Origin: an uncultured Olsenella sp.
Lineage (GTDB): Bacteria > Actinomycetota > Coriobacteriia > Coriobacteriales > Atopobiaceae
NCBI GenBank assembly: GCA_949291295.1
Contig: CASEVE010000007.1
Span: 22,112 to 86,111, forward strand
Direction: 5' to 3'
Length of the DNA stretch: 64,000 nucleotides
Of the stretch, positions 24,066 to 32,669 are shown in pieces (the stretch's first letter is position 1; each line of letters begins with the position of its first letter). Below the pieces are notes generated by a model. It was not told where the DNA came from and made no database searches. It saw nothing but the letters and a program-made list of their open reading frames with translations. A program made the position numbers and the translations under genes.

Positions 24066-24433
24066 ATGGGCTGCCTGAGCGTCGTCTTCAACATCATCTG
24101 GATCCTCACGGGCGGCTGGTTGACGGCGCTCGCGTTCTTTCTCGCGGGCGTGCTCTGCTACATCACGATCATCGGCATCCCCCTCGGCAGGCAGGCGTTC
24201 AAGATGGCCCATCTCACCCTCGCGCCGTTTGGCAAGCGATCACGTATGGCGGCGGCGCCCCCTCGCTCATCGCCAACGTCATCTGGGTGGTGCTCGTCGG
24301 GCTCTGGACGGCAATCGGCTACGTCATAGAGGGCGCGCTCTTCTGCTGCACCATCGTCGGCATCCCATTTGGCCTGCAGCTCTTCAAGATGGCCAAGCTG
24401 GCCCTCTGCCCGTTTGGCGCCACGGTGAACTAG
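24066..24433 (+). pseudogene. YccF-type inner membrane protein, frameshifted
   Basis: The first frame gives MGCLSVVFNIIWILTGGW and continues to LAPFGK at about 24236, then runs into unrelated sequence. A second frame continues at once with AITYGGGAPSLIANVIWVV and ends CPFGATVN at 24433. Together they give the normal YccF double repeat (each half ends IIGIPLG/IVGIPFG then a Phe-Lys helix). Reading AAGCGATC as AAGGCGATC would restore one frame, so a single-base deletion is the simplest cause. No slippery heptamer is present at the junction. A sequencing error is possible. Confidence 0.75.
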
Positions 24434-24546
24434 GGCCGACAGGGGCCGGGGCGAGAAGGAACGTTTCCATAGGCGCCGCTGCGGAGGAAGTCGTTCTCGG
24501 TATGCGTGGGCAGGGACTTTGAAATATCACGGTTGGAAGCGTGTTC

Positions 24547-25062
24547 CTACCGGTACGTCACCGTCTCTGCGAGCGGCTTGCGGCTCTCGTGGTTGGGCAG
24601 CGGACCCGTGCCCTCGGCGGCGTAGCCGAGGTCGAGCAGCATGAGGAGCTCCTCGTTCTCGGGAAGGCCCAGGCGCACCTTGGCGACGTCCGGGTCAAAG
24701 CGGTTGAGCCAGCAGCTGTCCACCCCAGCGTCGCAGGCGGCCAGGACCATGTGCGTGGCCACGATCGCGGCGTCCTCGATGCCGGAGTCGCGCGCGTCGC
24801 CGGGATAGAGATAGACGTTCGTGGTGTCGAAGGCTACGGCCAGGACCGTGGGCGCCCCGTAGCGGCAGGGCGTGAGCTCGTCCACGACGGCGAGCGAATT
24901 GGCGCTCTGGAGCACGTAGACGTGCTGTTCTTGCAGGTTCTTGGCGGTGGGGGCAAGCCGTCCCGCCTCGAGGATTCGCTCGAGCGCCTCGGGCTCCACC
25001 TGACGGGTCTCGTCGTACTTCTTGCACGAGTAGCGCTTGGCGATGACGTCTCTGAACTCCAT
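24547..25062 (-). CDS. Nitroreductase-family FMN oxidoreductase
   Basis: 171 residues. The FMN-binding start KRYSCKKYDE, LEAGRLAPTAKNLQEQ and the late DLGYAAEG match small nitroreductase-family proteins, which act as dimers using NAD(P)H on quinones, nitro compounds or flavins. The substrate cannot be read from sequence. ATG 25062 is preceded by GGAGGAG. It is divergent from the acetyltransferase at 25184. Confidence 0.87.
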   Translation of the reverse strand: MEFRDVIAKRYSCKKYDETRQVEPEALERILEAGRLAPTAKNLQEQHVYVLQSANSLAVVDELTPCRYGAPTVLAVAFDTTNVYLYPGDARDSGIEDAAIVATHMVLAACDAGVDSCWLNRFDPDVAKVRLGLPENEELLMLLDLGYAAEGTGPLPNHESRKPLAETVTYR

Positions 25063-25183
25063 GCTTCGTCACTCCTCCGGTCGCGGCGGGCTTTCCCTGC
25101 CCCCATGATACGTCTGTCCGAACGTTACATGTTGCTCGCTGTACAATGACCGCGCCGGAATCGCCGAGAGGAACGGACCAACT

Positions 25184-25771
25184 ATGATTGCGCTCGATCT
25201 CATGCGCTCAGACGCGTCATACGCCGTGAGCTACCTCGACATGCCCAACGACCTGCAGCCACGCGCTCAGCGGCTCTGCTGGCGCTTCAACCAGCTGGAC
25301 CCCGCAGACACCAAGACGCGAGTGGAGATCTTGAACGAACTCTTTGGAACGTGGCATCCGCGCGCAAACGTCAAGCCCATGTTTCGCTGCGACTACGGCT
25401 TCAACATTCACTTTCACGGCTTTGCACTCGTGAACTACAACTGCGTGTTTCTTGATACCTCACCCATCAACATCGGTGAGGGCGTGTTCATTGCTCCCGG
25501 CTGCGTGCTTGCCTGCGCGGGTCACGCGGTTCACCCCGACCAGCGCTCGGAGGGAGTTCAGACCTCTGCGCCCATCACGCTGGGCGACAACGTTTGGCTT
25601 GGTGCTAACGTTACCGTTTGTGGCGGCGTCACCATCGGCGACGGAAGCGTCATCGGGGCGGGAAGTGTTGTAACTCGCGATGTTTCCGCAGGTGTAATTG
25701 CGGCTGGAGTGCCCTGTCGCGTGCTTCGCGAGGTGGGTGAGGCCGACCGAGTGACGCTCACGATGGCATAA
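25184..25771 (+). CDS. Maltose/galactoside O-acetyltransferase-like (hexapeptide) protein
   Basis: 195 residues. An N-terminal maltose-acetyltransferase cap (residues 8-60) is followed by a left-handed beta-helix with INIGEGVFIAPGC, ITLGDNVWLGANV and VTIGDGSVIGAGSVV repeats. The catalytic His lies in ACAGHAVHP. It transfers acetyl from acetyl-CoA to sugars, forming a trimer in the cytoplasm. The gene is followed directly by a long inverted repeat. Confidence 0.87.
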   Translation: MIALDLMRSDASYAVSYLDMPNDLQPRAQRLCWRFNQLDPADTKTRVEILNELFGTWHPRANVKPMFRCDYGFNIHFHGFALVNYNCVFLDTSPINIGEGVFIAPGCVLACAGHAVHPDQRSEGVQTSAPITLGDNVWLGANVTVCGGVTIGDGSVIGAGSVVTRDVSAGVIAAGVPCRVLREVGEADRVTLTMA

Positions 25772-25778
25772 AGCCAGT

Positions 25779-25895
25779 TGTAGGTTGTTTTTCAGAGAAA
25801 GCAGGAGTATCGAGTGATTTTGCATCAAGAAGTCGCAGGTAGAAAAATGCTACTGGGCAGGTGATACTTGACCCATCTCACGAAAACGACCTACA
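25779..25895. repeat. Nested inverted repeat (about 117 bp), possible structured RNA
   Basis: Outer arms 25779-25798 (TGTAGGTTGTTTTTCAGAGA) and 25876-25895 pair at 16 of 20 positions. Inside, AGTATC near 25804 faces GATACT near 25863. It is AT-rich for this genome and lies between convergent genes (acetyltransferase plus, tetR minus). The architecture resembles the 4072-4160 element. Confidence 0.55.
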
Positions 25896-25951
25896 CCCGA
25901 AAAACCAAGGTGATGACGCTGTTTTTGAACCGGCATTCGCCCTGGTTTTGC

Positions 25952-26521
25952 CTAGGTTCGTACGCGCCACTGGTCGGGAACCATAAACATTGCCTCAAGG
26001 CTGGCAAGAAGGTCGTCGCGCCAGTTGGTCTTTCCGTCACGAATGCACCAAATGAGCTCGTAGCCGCTGAACATATGCGAAGCCGCGTCGTAGAGCCGCT
26101 CGGCGGGGGAGGGATTGCATACCTGACCGCTCTCCTGGGCACGCCGGATAATCCCCACCATCACCTCGGTGAGATAGGGTCGCAGGTCAAAGGTGTGACG
26201 GTCTTCCTGGAGGTTGGCGATGATCGCCTGGCTGAAGATGCCCGGCCCCAGCCTCGAGCTCTCCTGATAGAGCGTGTCGAAGCAGATAACGAGCTGTTCC
26301 CAGTGATTTCCACTTCCGGCAACCCGGAGCAGCCGCTGGGAGAGCTGCATCGTGATGTCGTCGTAGACGGCGACGACGATGCTCTCCTTTGAGGGTACGT
26401 AACGATAGAAGGTGGGCTTGGTGATGCCGCACGCGTCGCAGATGTCCTGTACGGTAACGCTCTCATAGCCACGCTCCTGAAAGAGCGCGAGTGCCTGTGA
26501 TGTGATGGTCTCTCTGTCCAT
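25952..26521 (-). CDS. TetR-family transcriptional regulator
   Basis: 189 residues. The N-terminal helix-turn-helix is at 5-50 (ALALFQERGYESVTVQDI, then GITKPTFYRYVPSKESIV), with an all-helical ligand domain after it. It is divergent from the oxidoreductase at 26732, and a palindrome sits in the shared 210-base gap near that promoter, so it most likely represses the reductase until a substrate or stress signal binds. Confidence 0.9.
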   Translation of the reverse strand: MDRETITSQALALFQERGYESVTVQDICDACGITKPTFYRYVPSKESIVVAVYDDITMQLSQRLLRVAGSGNHWEQLVICFDTLYQESSRLGPGIFSQAIIANLQEDRHTFDLRPYLTEVMVGIIRRAQESGQVCNPSPAERLYDAASHMFSGYELIWCIRDGKTNWRDDLLASLEAMFMVPDQWRVRT

Positions 26522-26669
26522 GAAGTCCCTTTGTCGCGCAGGGCGAGTTGGCGATTGTCAGCCTCTCTTTATACCGCAGCGAGCTGGGCGGTGCCTCGCA
26601 CGTCGTTCCCCGGCTAAAACTCAGCGTCTGCCGACGCGTCTCGAGGTAGTCCCCTGAGTGAGTTAGGCT

Positions 26670-26703
26670 TTACTACGGTAACGAAAGTCGTTACTAAGGT
26701 AAT
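26670..26703. promoter_or_regulatory. Palindromic operator between tetR and the OYE-family reductase
   Basis: Perfect half-sites GTAACGA (26678-26684) and TCGTTAC (26688-26694) with a 3-base spacer. The outer TTAC...GGTAA extends the symmetry. TAATAAT follows at once and may be the -10 of the reductase gene. Size and position suit a TetR dimer site. Confidence 0.6.
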
Positions 26704-26731
26704 AATCAGGTTGGAACGGGAGAGGAGAAGC

Positions 26732-28660
26732 ATGGCAAGCAGACTGTTTGAGAAGACGCAGATCGGGAGCATGAGGCTCAAGAACCGCATCGTCATGGGT
26801 CCGATGGGCACTACCGGCGAGGCCGACGGTGCCTACACCATGGACGGCGTCTACTACTTTGAGGAGCGCGCCAAGGGCGGCTGCGGCCTCATCATCACCG
26901 GTGCCAACGTGGTCTCCACCAAGTACGAGCCGCGTCCCTGCACCGAGCTCAGCAACTTCCACCACGTGGAGCGCCTCAACATGCTCGTTGACCGCTGCCA
27001 TCACTGGGGCGCCAAGGTGTGCGTGCAGCTCTCGCCTGGCCTCGGTCGCCAGCAGTTCACCGACCCCTTTACGCCTCCGTACTCTGCCGGCGCGTGCTCT
27101 TCCTTCTGGTTCCCCAACCTCATCTGCAAGCCCTTTGCCAAGGAGGACATCGCCTACATCGTTGACCGCATGGGCTACTCCGCGTCTCTCGCCGTTGCCG
27201 CCGGCGCGGATGCCATCGAGCTGCACGCCTACGGCGGATACCTGCTCGACCAGTTCCAGTCCACGATGTGGAACGACCGCACGGACGAGTACGGCGGCTC
27301 GCTCGAGAACCGTATGCGCTTCACGCTCGAGTGCATCGAGGCCATCAAGAAGAACGTTCCCGCGGGCTTCCCCGTCCAGGTGAAGTTCACCCCCTATCAC
27401 GGCGTCCCGGGCGGCCGCGAGCTTGATGAGGGCGTCGAGATGGCCAAGATCCTCGAGGGTGCTGGCGTTGATGCGCTCCACGTTGACGTGGGCTGCTACG
27501 AGGCATGGTACAAGGCGATCTCCACGGTGTACGCGCCGGAGGGCCACCAGCTCCACATCGTCCGCGCCATCAAGGAAGCCGTGAGCGTGCCGGTCTTTGG
27601 CCAGGGCAAGCTGTTCGACCCCGCCCGCGCCGAGGCCGCCGTTGAGGACGGCAGTCTCGACTACGTGGTTCTTGCTCACCAGACGCTCGCCGACCCCGAG
27701 TGGGCCAACAAGGTTCGTGAGGGTCGCATCGACGACATTCGCCCCTGCATCGGCTGCAACGAGTGCCTGCTCGCCGGCTTCTCCGGCAAGCACTACTACT
27801 GCGCCGTGAACCCGCAGTGCTACGCCGAGCGCGACTACGCGCTGCCCGCGCCCGCAGACACCATCGACGATGTGCGCAGCGTGCTCGTCATTGGCGGTGG
27901 CCCCGGTGGCATGGAGGCTGCCATCACGGCGGCTGAGCGCGGCTATGACGTCGAGCTCTGGGAGAAGAGCTCGCGTCTCGGCGGAAACCTCTGGGCCGCG
28001 GGATCTCCCACCTTCAAGCACGACGTTCTGCGTCTCATCGACTACATGAAGACGCAGGTCAACAAGCTCGGCGTGCGCGTTGTCTATAACAAGGACGCCA
28101 GCGCGGAAGAGATCGTTGCCTACGACGCCGACAAGGTTATCCTCGCCTGCGGCTCCCACTCCGTCGTGCCGCCCATTCCCGGCATCGAGCACGCCGAGGT
28201 CTCCGACGGCTACCTGCTCGGCACGCGTGAGCCCGGCAAGAACGTCGTGGTCATCGGCGGCGGCCTCGTGGGCTGCGAGACCGCGGCGTTCATGGCCGAG
28301 AAGGCCGAGAGCGTGGCTATCGTTGAGATGCTCGGTGACGTGCTCCTCACGGCCGGTCACTGCCTCAACAACGATCAGGCGCTCAAGGCGATGCTCGACG
28401 AGCGCGGCATCGCCAAGGTGTGCGACGCCAAGGTGACGCAGGTCACTGCTGACTCGCTCACCTACGAGAAGGATGGCGAGACCGTCACCATCCCGGCAGA
28501 TACCGTGATCATCGCAGCCGGCTATCACTCCAACAACCAGCTTGAGGACGAGCTCGACGGGTACGTCAACGACCTCGCCGTGGTTGGCGACGCCGTTGCG
28601 CCCCGCAAGATCCTCACTGCTGTCCACGAGGGCTACCACGCCATTCGCGTGATGGAATAG
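26732..28660 (+). CDS. Old yellow enzyme / 2,4-dienoyl-CoA reductase-like Fe-S flavoprotein
   Basis: 642 residues in the FadH/BaiCD-type layout. An N-terminal FMN TIM barrel (residues 1-340, with HAYGGYLLDQF and NDRTDEYGGSLENR) is followed by a 4Fe-4S motif (CIGCNECLLAG, then Cys in YYCAVNPQC), and FAD and NAD(P) folds (VLVIGGGPGGMEAA, VVVIGGGLVGCE). It moves hydride from NAD(P)H through FAD and the cluster to FMN to reduce an activated double bond. Substrates in gut relatives include enoyl-CoA esters, steroids and plant phenolics; none can be assigned here. GGAGAGGAG precedes ATG 26732. Control by the divergent TetR gene is likely. Confidence 0.9.
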   Translation: MASRLFEKTQIGSMRLKNRIVMGPMGTTGEADGAYTMDGVYYFEERAKGGCGLIITGANVVSTKYEPRPCTELSNFHHVERLNMLVDRCHHWGAKVCVQLSPGLGRQQFTDPFTPPYSAGACSSFWFPNLICKPFAKEDIAYIVDRMGYSASLAVAAGADAIELHAYGGYLLDQFQSTMWNDRTDEYGGSLENRMRFTLECIEAIKKNVPAGFPVQVKFTPYHGVPGGRELDEGVEMAKILEGAGVDALHVDVGCYEAWYKAISTVYAPEGHQLHIVRAIKEAVSVPVFGQGKLFDPARAEAAVEDGSLDYVVLAHQTLADPEWANKVREGRIDDIRPCIGCNECLLAGFSGKHYYCAVNPQCYAERDYALPAPADTIDDVRSVLVIGGGPGGMEAAITAAERGYDVELWEKSSRLGGNLWAAGSPTFKHDVLRLIDYMKTQVNKLGVRVVYNKDASAEEIVAYDADKVILACGSHSVVPPIPGIEHAEVSDGYLLGTREPGKNVVVIGGGLVGCETAAFMAEKAESVAIVEMLGDVLLTAGHCLNNDQALKAMLDERGIAKVCDAKVTQVTADSLTYEKDGETVTIPADTVIIAAGYHSNNQLEDELDGYVNDLAVVGDAVAPRKILTAVHEGYHAIRVME

Positions 28661-28679
28661 CACAAGCCTAGCGAGATGA

Positions 28680-28716
28680 GCGGGGCGGGAGGAACCACGC
28701 GTTCCTCTCGCCCCGC
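28680..28716. terminator. Bidirectional terminator between convergent genes
   Basis: Sixteen-base arms GCGGGGCGGGAGGAAC and GTTCCTCTCGCCCCGC around CACGC, 15 of 16 paired, followed by CTCTCGATTTGTTT on the plus strand. It serves the reductase and the convergent C69 peptidase. Confidence 0.8.
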
Positions 28717-28740
28717 CTCTCGATTTGTTTGGCGCGGGTC

Positions 28741-30198
28741 TTAGTTGTCGCTGCGAGAAAAGCCGTTTTTCATGCCCATGCTGGCCTCGTAGAGAACCTT
28801 GTCAAGAAGGTCCTCGGTGGCGCGGCGGCACTCGTCGGCGATTGCCTCGTTGCAGAAGACGAGATCTCCGCCCTCGGCGTCACAGGCCCTTACGAGCGCC
28901 GCGCAACGGGAGGCGAGGGCCTCCTGATAGCGCTCAACGTGCGGAAGGCAGGCACCATAGGCCGCATCCGCGAGTGCCGCGACAAGGCGGTTGGCCCAGT
29001 AAAAGTTCTCGCTGGTCACGCGGGTGGTGGTGTTCTCAAGGTAGGAGGGCGTCTCGTCAACGTTGGCATAGAACGGCACGAGGGCGTTGAAGACGTTGGA
29101 GCCATACGCTATCCACTGCAGTGCCGCTCGCTCCGGTGCCACGTACGGACGCAGCTGGAGCACGGCGAGCTGACTGTTTCGGTTGATGCCGATTGGGCGA
29201 TAGCGTCCGCGCGTTGACGCCGTGCCCGCAGAGCCATAGGGGTCATACGGTGTGCCCTGATAGTGCAGGGAGAGCACGTACTTCACGTCCTCGACGGTGA
29301 GCTTGCGCTCCGGCTGTCGGCACCAGGGGATGCAGTTGCTCTCGGGGCCAAACTCTGCTGCGGGGGCCGCCGTGTCCCAGGGGCCGGCGTGGGGGTTGAG
29401 CGCGCGCTGCATGGCCCAGGCACGCGGCGTGTTGTAGACGTGATCGGAGTCCGAGTGGCTGCCGAAGGCGTCGCGCGGATTGAAGTGTCCTGCGGAGACG
29501 CCAAGCGTGAGGTCTAGGTGATTGGCCTCCATCCACTCCCGTAGATCGGCCGAGCAGAGGTGGTCGTGCCGCTCGCCAAGGGCGTCCGTCAGGTCGAAGT
29601 CGTCAATTCCGAGCTGGTTGGGCATGGTGACGTAGCAGTCGTCGGGCACGCGCCGTGCGATCCAGTGGTGGCCGCCCACGGTTTCCATCCACCAGATCTC
29701 GTCGGCGTCGGAGAAGGCGATACCGTTCATCTCATAGGTGCCATAGCGCTCGAGCAGCGCGCCCAGGCGTTCCACGCCGTCGCGGGCGCTCGTCATGTAG
29801 GGGAGGACGAGCGTGACCATGTCCTCTTCACCGATGCCGCCGGGCGCGCCTGTCTCTTTGTCGTAGCGCACAAGCGGATCGGCGGCGAGTACGCGCTCGT
29901 TGCTGGTGAGCGTCTCCGTGGCGCTCATGCCAACGTTTCGGGCGTTAAAGCCTGCCTCCTCCCAGAGGCCCTCCTTGAGATCTGCGTTGGGAACGGCGGT
30001 GTAGCGAACGCCGTCCTCGGGAAGCTCGATCTCTAGGTGCGAGATGACGCTCCGGTATATGTCTCCCGCCTTGGGGGCCGGGTGCGAGACAAAGCGCTTT
30101 GGACAGAACTCGCCGTTCGAGGAGTCCTCGTTGCGAGCGACGATGGTTGATCCGTCGTAGCTGGCCTTCTTGCCAATGAGAATGGTGGTGCAGGGCAT
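28741..30198 (-). CDS. C69-family dipeptidase (PepD-like)
   Basis: 485 residues. The N-terminal MPCTTILIGKKAS puts the nucleophile Cys at residue 3; family members use an N-terminal Cys exposed by removal of the leading residues. Further marks are RNEDSSNGEFCPKRF, WWMETVGGHHWIARRVPDD and a C-terminal ENFYWANRLVAAL. It is an Ntn-hydrolase that cleaves dipeptides in the cytoplasm. ATG 30198 is fixed by GAGGAGG; the frame is open further upstream only because it crosses repeat DNA. Confidence 0.88.
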   Translation of the reverse strand: MPCTTILIGKKASYDGSTIVARNEDSSNGEFCPKRFVSHPAPKAGDIYRSVISHLEIELPEDGVRYTAVPNADLKEGLWEEAGFNARNVGMSATETLTSNERVLAADPLVRYDKETGAPGGIGEEDMVTLVLPYMTSARDGVERLGALLERYGTYEMNGIAFSDADEIWWMETVGGHHWIARRVPDDCYVTMPNQLGIDDFDLTDALGERHDHLCSADLREWMEANHLDLTLGVSAGHFNPRDAFGSHSDSDHVYNTPRAWAMQRALNPHAGPWDTAAPAAEFGPESNCIPWCRQPERKLTVEDVKYVLSLHYQGTPYDPYGSAGTASTRGRYRPIGINRNSQLAVLQLRPYVAPERAALQWIAYGSNVFNALVPFYANVDETPSYLENTTTRVTSENFYWANRLVAALADAAYGACLPHVERYQEALASRCAALVRACDAEGGDLVFCNEAIADECRRATEDLLDKVLYEASMGMKNGFSRSDN

Positions 30199-30304
30199 AG
30201 TGCCTCCTCGTTTTGCCTCATCCTGTCCGGGCATGGTTATCATAGCGCTGCCGTTAGGTTTGCGGGCAAGGTTTGCCGCGCTTGGGATGGTGCTCAGGTC
30301 AGTG

Positions 30305-30534
30305 TGCTGCGCAAAAACGCTACTCGTACCACATTTCCGGAATCCGCTGTGCAAAACTGCCGCTCGTGCCACATGGTTTTGAGGGTGTCACGAGTATCTG
30401 GCTGGCATTATCCCAGTTAAGAAATAAATAGATGAATCAAAATACTGCTTGAGACGCAAAATGGCGTGGCACGAGTTCGGTTTTTGCGCAGCGGAGTCCG
30501 GAAATGTGGCATGAGCGGCATTTTTGCACAACAC
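30305..30534. repeat. Long inverted repeat made of four copies of a 40-bp-period unit
   Basis: Left arm about 30305-30373 and right arm about 30466-30534 are inverted copies (roughly 80 per cent identical by eye) around a 93-base AT-rich spacer. Each arm holds two units of TGCGCAAAAACGC then CTCGTACCACA type; the first two start at 30308 and 30348, 40 bases apart, separated by TTTCCGGAATCCGC. It fills most of the 414-base gap between the C69 peptidase and DAHP synthase genes. Confidence 0.8.
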
Positions 30535-30545
30535 GTTACAAGCCG

Positions 30546-30575
30546 TTGTGCCAAAGCATTCCCGCGCGCGATAAT
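30546..30575 (+). promoter_or_regulatory. Sigma-70-type promoter of the DAHP synthase gene
   Basis: TTGTGC (30546-30551), an 18-base spacer and GATAAT (30570-30575), 37 bases before the start codon. It lies just outside the inverted repeat. Confidence 0.55.
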
Positions 30576-30612
30576 GCGGGAGCACGCACACGAGTCGTTC
30601 GGAGGATTCCGT

Positions 30613-31641
30613 ATGTCCATGAAGTTCAAGCGTCTCCTGCCCATCCCCAAGGACATCCGCGCCGAGATGCCGCTCTCGGACGAGATGGTGGCGCGCAAGG
30701 CGGCCTTTGACGAGCGAGTTTCAGCAGTGCTGACCGGCCACGATAACCGTCGCCTGCTCATCATTGGCCCCTGCTCGGCCGACCGCGAGGATTCCGTCCT
30801 TGATTACGCAAACCGTTTGGCAAAGCTTGCCGAGACCGTCGAGGACAAGCTTGTCGTCATTCCCCGCGTCTACACCAACAAGCCGCGCACAAAGGGCGTT
30901 GGCTACAAGGGTCTCCTCCACAACCCCGACCCCGAGGCCGCGGACGACCTCCTCGAGGGCGTGAAGGCCATCCGTCACATGCACCTTCGCGTGGTGGAGG
31001 AGACGGGGCTCTTCACGGCGGACGAGATGCTCTATCCGTCCAACTACCAGTACCTCATCGACCTGCTTGCCTACATTGCCGTCGGCGCGCGCTCCGTCGA
31101 GAACCAGGAGCACCGCCTCGTCGCCTCCGGCGTCCCCATGCCCGTGGGCATGAAGAACCCAACGGGCGGCTCCACCGACGTCATGCTCAACTCCATCTAT
31201 GCCGCGCAGCAGTCGCAGACCTTCATCTTCCGCAACTGGGAGGTTTCCACGACGGGCAACCCGCTCGCTCACGCCGTCCTTCGCGGCTACGTGGGCCTCG
31301 ACGGAATCAACTACCCCAACTATCACTATGAGTACCTCGAGCGCCTTGCCGAGAAGTACACGGCGGCGAGCTTTGAGAACCCCGCGGCGATCATCGACTG
31401 CAACCACGATAACTCTGGCAAGCGACCGTTCCAGCAGATTCGCATCTGCCACGAGGTGCTCGACTCCATGAGCCGCTCCGAGACCATCGACCGCCTGGTC
31501 CGCGGCTTCATGGTGGAGTCCTATCTCGTTGACGGTAACCAGCCCGTGGGCGGTGGAACTTACGGCCAGTCCATCACAGATGCGTGCCTGGGCTGGGACA
31601 AGACCGAGCGTCTCGTGAAGGAGATTGCCGAGCGCGTGTAG
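30613..31641 (+). CDS. 3-deoxy-7-phosphoheptulonate (DAHP) synthase
   Basis: 342 residues of the class I AroF/G/H type. It condenses PEP and erythrose-4-phosphate in the first step of aromatic amino acid synthesis. Landmarks are LLIIGPCSADREDSVLDYA, PRTKGVGYKGLLHNPD, GARSVENQEHRLVASG, MKNPTGGS, DCNHDNSGK and the late ESYLVDGNQP. GGAGGA precedes ATG 30613, and a good promoter lies just upstream. The feedback specificity (Phe, Tyr or Trp) cannot be assigned from sequence alone. Confidence 0.95.
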   Translation: MSMKFKRLLPIPKDIRAEMPLSDEMVARKAAFDERVSAVLTGHDNRRLLIIGPCSADREDSVLDYANRLAKLAETVEDKLVVIPRVYTNKPRTKGVGYKGLLHNPDPEAADDLLEGVKAIRHMHLRVVEETGLFTADEMLYPSNYQYLIDLLAYIAVGARSVENQEHRLVASGVPMPVGMKNPTGGSTDVMLNSIYAAQQSQTFIFRNWEVSTTGNPLAHAVLRGYVGLDGINYPNYHYEYLERLAEKYTAASFENPAAIIDCNHDNSGKRPFQQIRICHEVLDSMSRSETIDRLVRGFMVESYLVDGNQPVGGGTYGQSITDACLGWDKTERLVKEIAERV

Positions 31642-31661
31642 CGGTCAACAAAGAAAGCGTA

Positions 31662-31694
31662 GCGGCTGCCCGGGGTGTCTTTCCGGGCAGCCGC
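31662..31694. terminator. Bidirectional terminator
   Basis: Perfect 12-bp arms GCGGCTGCCCGG and CCGGGCAGCCGC around nine bases, followed by CTCGTTTAT. It separates the DAHP synthase gene from the convergent pflA. Confidence 0.8.
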
Positions 31695-31708
31695 CTCGTT
31701 TATCGCCG

Positions 31709-32521
31709 CTAGTTTTGGCGTTCGGCCCTGCGCCTTGCGCGCGCGAGAAGGGCTACCTTGCGCAGCTCCTTGGCCCGCGCGGCACTCATTGGCTTCACGC
31801 CGTCAAGCGGATATGCAATGCCGAGCTTCTCATACTTTGACTTTCCGAGGGTGTGATAGGGGAGAAAGTCGAGCCCCACGACGTTGTCCCAGTCTCCAAT
31901 GATGCGCCCAACGTTTGCGCACTCCTCCTCGGAGTCGGTGAGGCCGGGAACGATGACGTGGCGAACAAGCGTTGGAATGTTGCGCCGGGCAAGCTCGTCG
32001 CCCAGCTCGAGCGCATGGTGTGCGGGCATCCCGCAGAGCGTCTCGTGCAGCTTGGAATCTGACGTCTTAATGTCAAGAAGGACCATATCGGTTTCATCGA
32101 GAAGGTCCGAGAAGCGCTTCGCATGCTCCTTGGTAAACGTTGCGGCTGAGGTGTCGAGACACGTGTGGATTCGACCTGCCGGAGCGTTGTGCGCGGCGCG
32201 GAAGAGGGCTGCCACGAAGTCGGGCTGCGCCATAGGCTCGCCGCCCGTGACGGTGATGCCACCGCGCTTGTAAAAGGGGCGGTTGCGCTCATAGCGATTG
32301 AGGAGCTCGCCCACGCTCACGCTGGTGCCGGGACCGGAGCCGTCCGCGCGCGCAAACTCCCAGGTGTCGGGGTTATGACAGTACTGGCATCGCATGGGGC
32401 ATCCCTGGCAGAACACCACAAAGCGCGTACCAGGTCCGTCGACCGTCCCAAAGCTCTCGGTAGAGTGCACCCTCCCGATCACGTCAACGTCACGACCACG
32501 TTCCCCGGTAACCACAGTCAC
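31709..32521 (-). CDS. pflA: Pyruvate formate-lyase activating enzyme
   Basis: About 270 residues. This radical SAM enzyme installs the glycyl radical on PFL. The cluster motif CPMRCQYC is near residue 43, the SAM-binding GGITVTGGEPMAQPDF follows, and LLDIKTSDSKLH and FLPYHTLGKSKYEKLG are typical of PflA. Three in-frame GTG codons lie at the 5' end (32527, 32521, 32515); I prefer 32521 because GGAAGGGG then sits about seven bases upstream. It is downstream of the two PFL genes on the same strand but separated from them by a 74-base inverted repeat. Confidence 0.95.
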   Translation of the reverse strand: MTVVTGERGRDVDVIGRVHSTESFGTVDGPGTRFVVFCQGCPMRCQYCHNPDTWEFARADGSGPGTSVSVGELLNRYERNRPFYKRGGITVTGGEPMAQPDFVAALFRAAHNAPAGRIHTCLDTSAATFTKEHAKRFSDLLDETDMVLLDIKTSDSKLHETLCGMPAHHALELGDELARRNIPTLVRHVIVPGLTDSEEECANVGRIIGDWDNVVGLDFLPYHTLGKSKYEKLGIAYPLDGVKPMSAARAKELRKVALLARARRRAERQN

Positions 32522-32570
32522 AGCCACCCCTTCCCCAGACAGGCAACAATGTCATTCTAGACAGAAGACG

Positions 32571-32644
32571 GGCCGGGATGTTGCGTAGCAGAGTTTCTGA
32601 GCGCCAAAAGGCGCGAAGCACTCTGCGGAGCAACTTCCCGGGCC
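32571..32644. repeat. Long stem-loop between pflA and the glycyl-radical subunit gene
   Basis: Nested arms: GGCCGGGA with TCCCGGGCC (one bulge), GTTGC with GCAAC, GCAGAGT with ACTCTGC, and a closing GCGCC-AAAA-GGCGC hairpin. The whole 74-base segment can fold on itself. It may terminate or process the pfl message before pflA. Confidence 0.65.
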
Positions 32645-32669
32645 GTCAGCCTAACAGGTCAGGTAGACC

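Noticed and set aside
24066..24433. Programmed frameshift in yccF
   Set aside because: No slippery heptamer, ribosome-like stimulator or downstream pseudoknot at the junction; a one-base deletion is simpler.
26663..28663. 666-codon open frame antisense to the OYE-family reductase
   Set aside because: Shadow of a GC-rich gene: valine/alanine/leucine/histidine-rich product, no domain, no ribosome site. The same applies to long antisense frames over 8808-10814, 33232-35172, 42429-44417 and 62026-63951.
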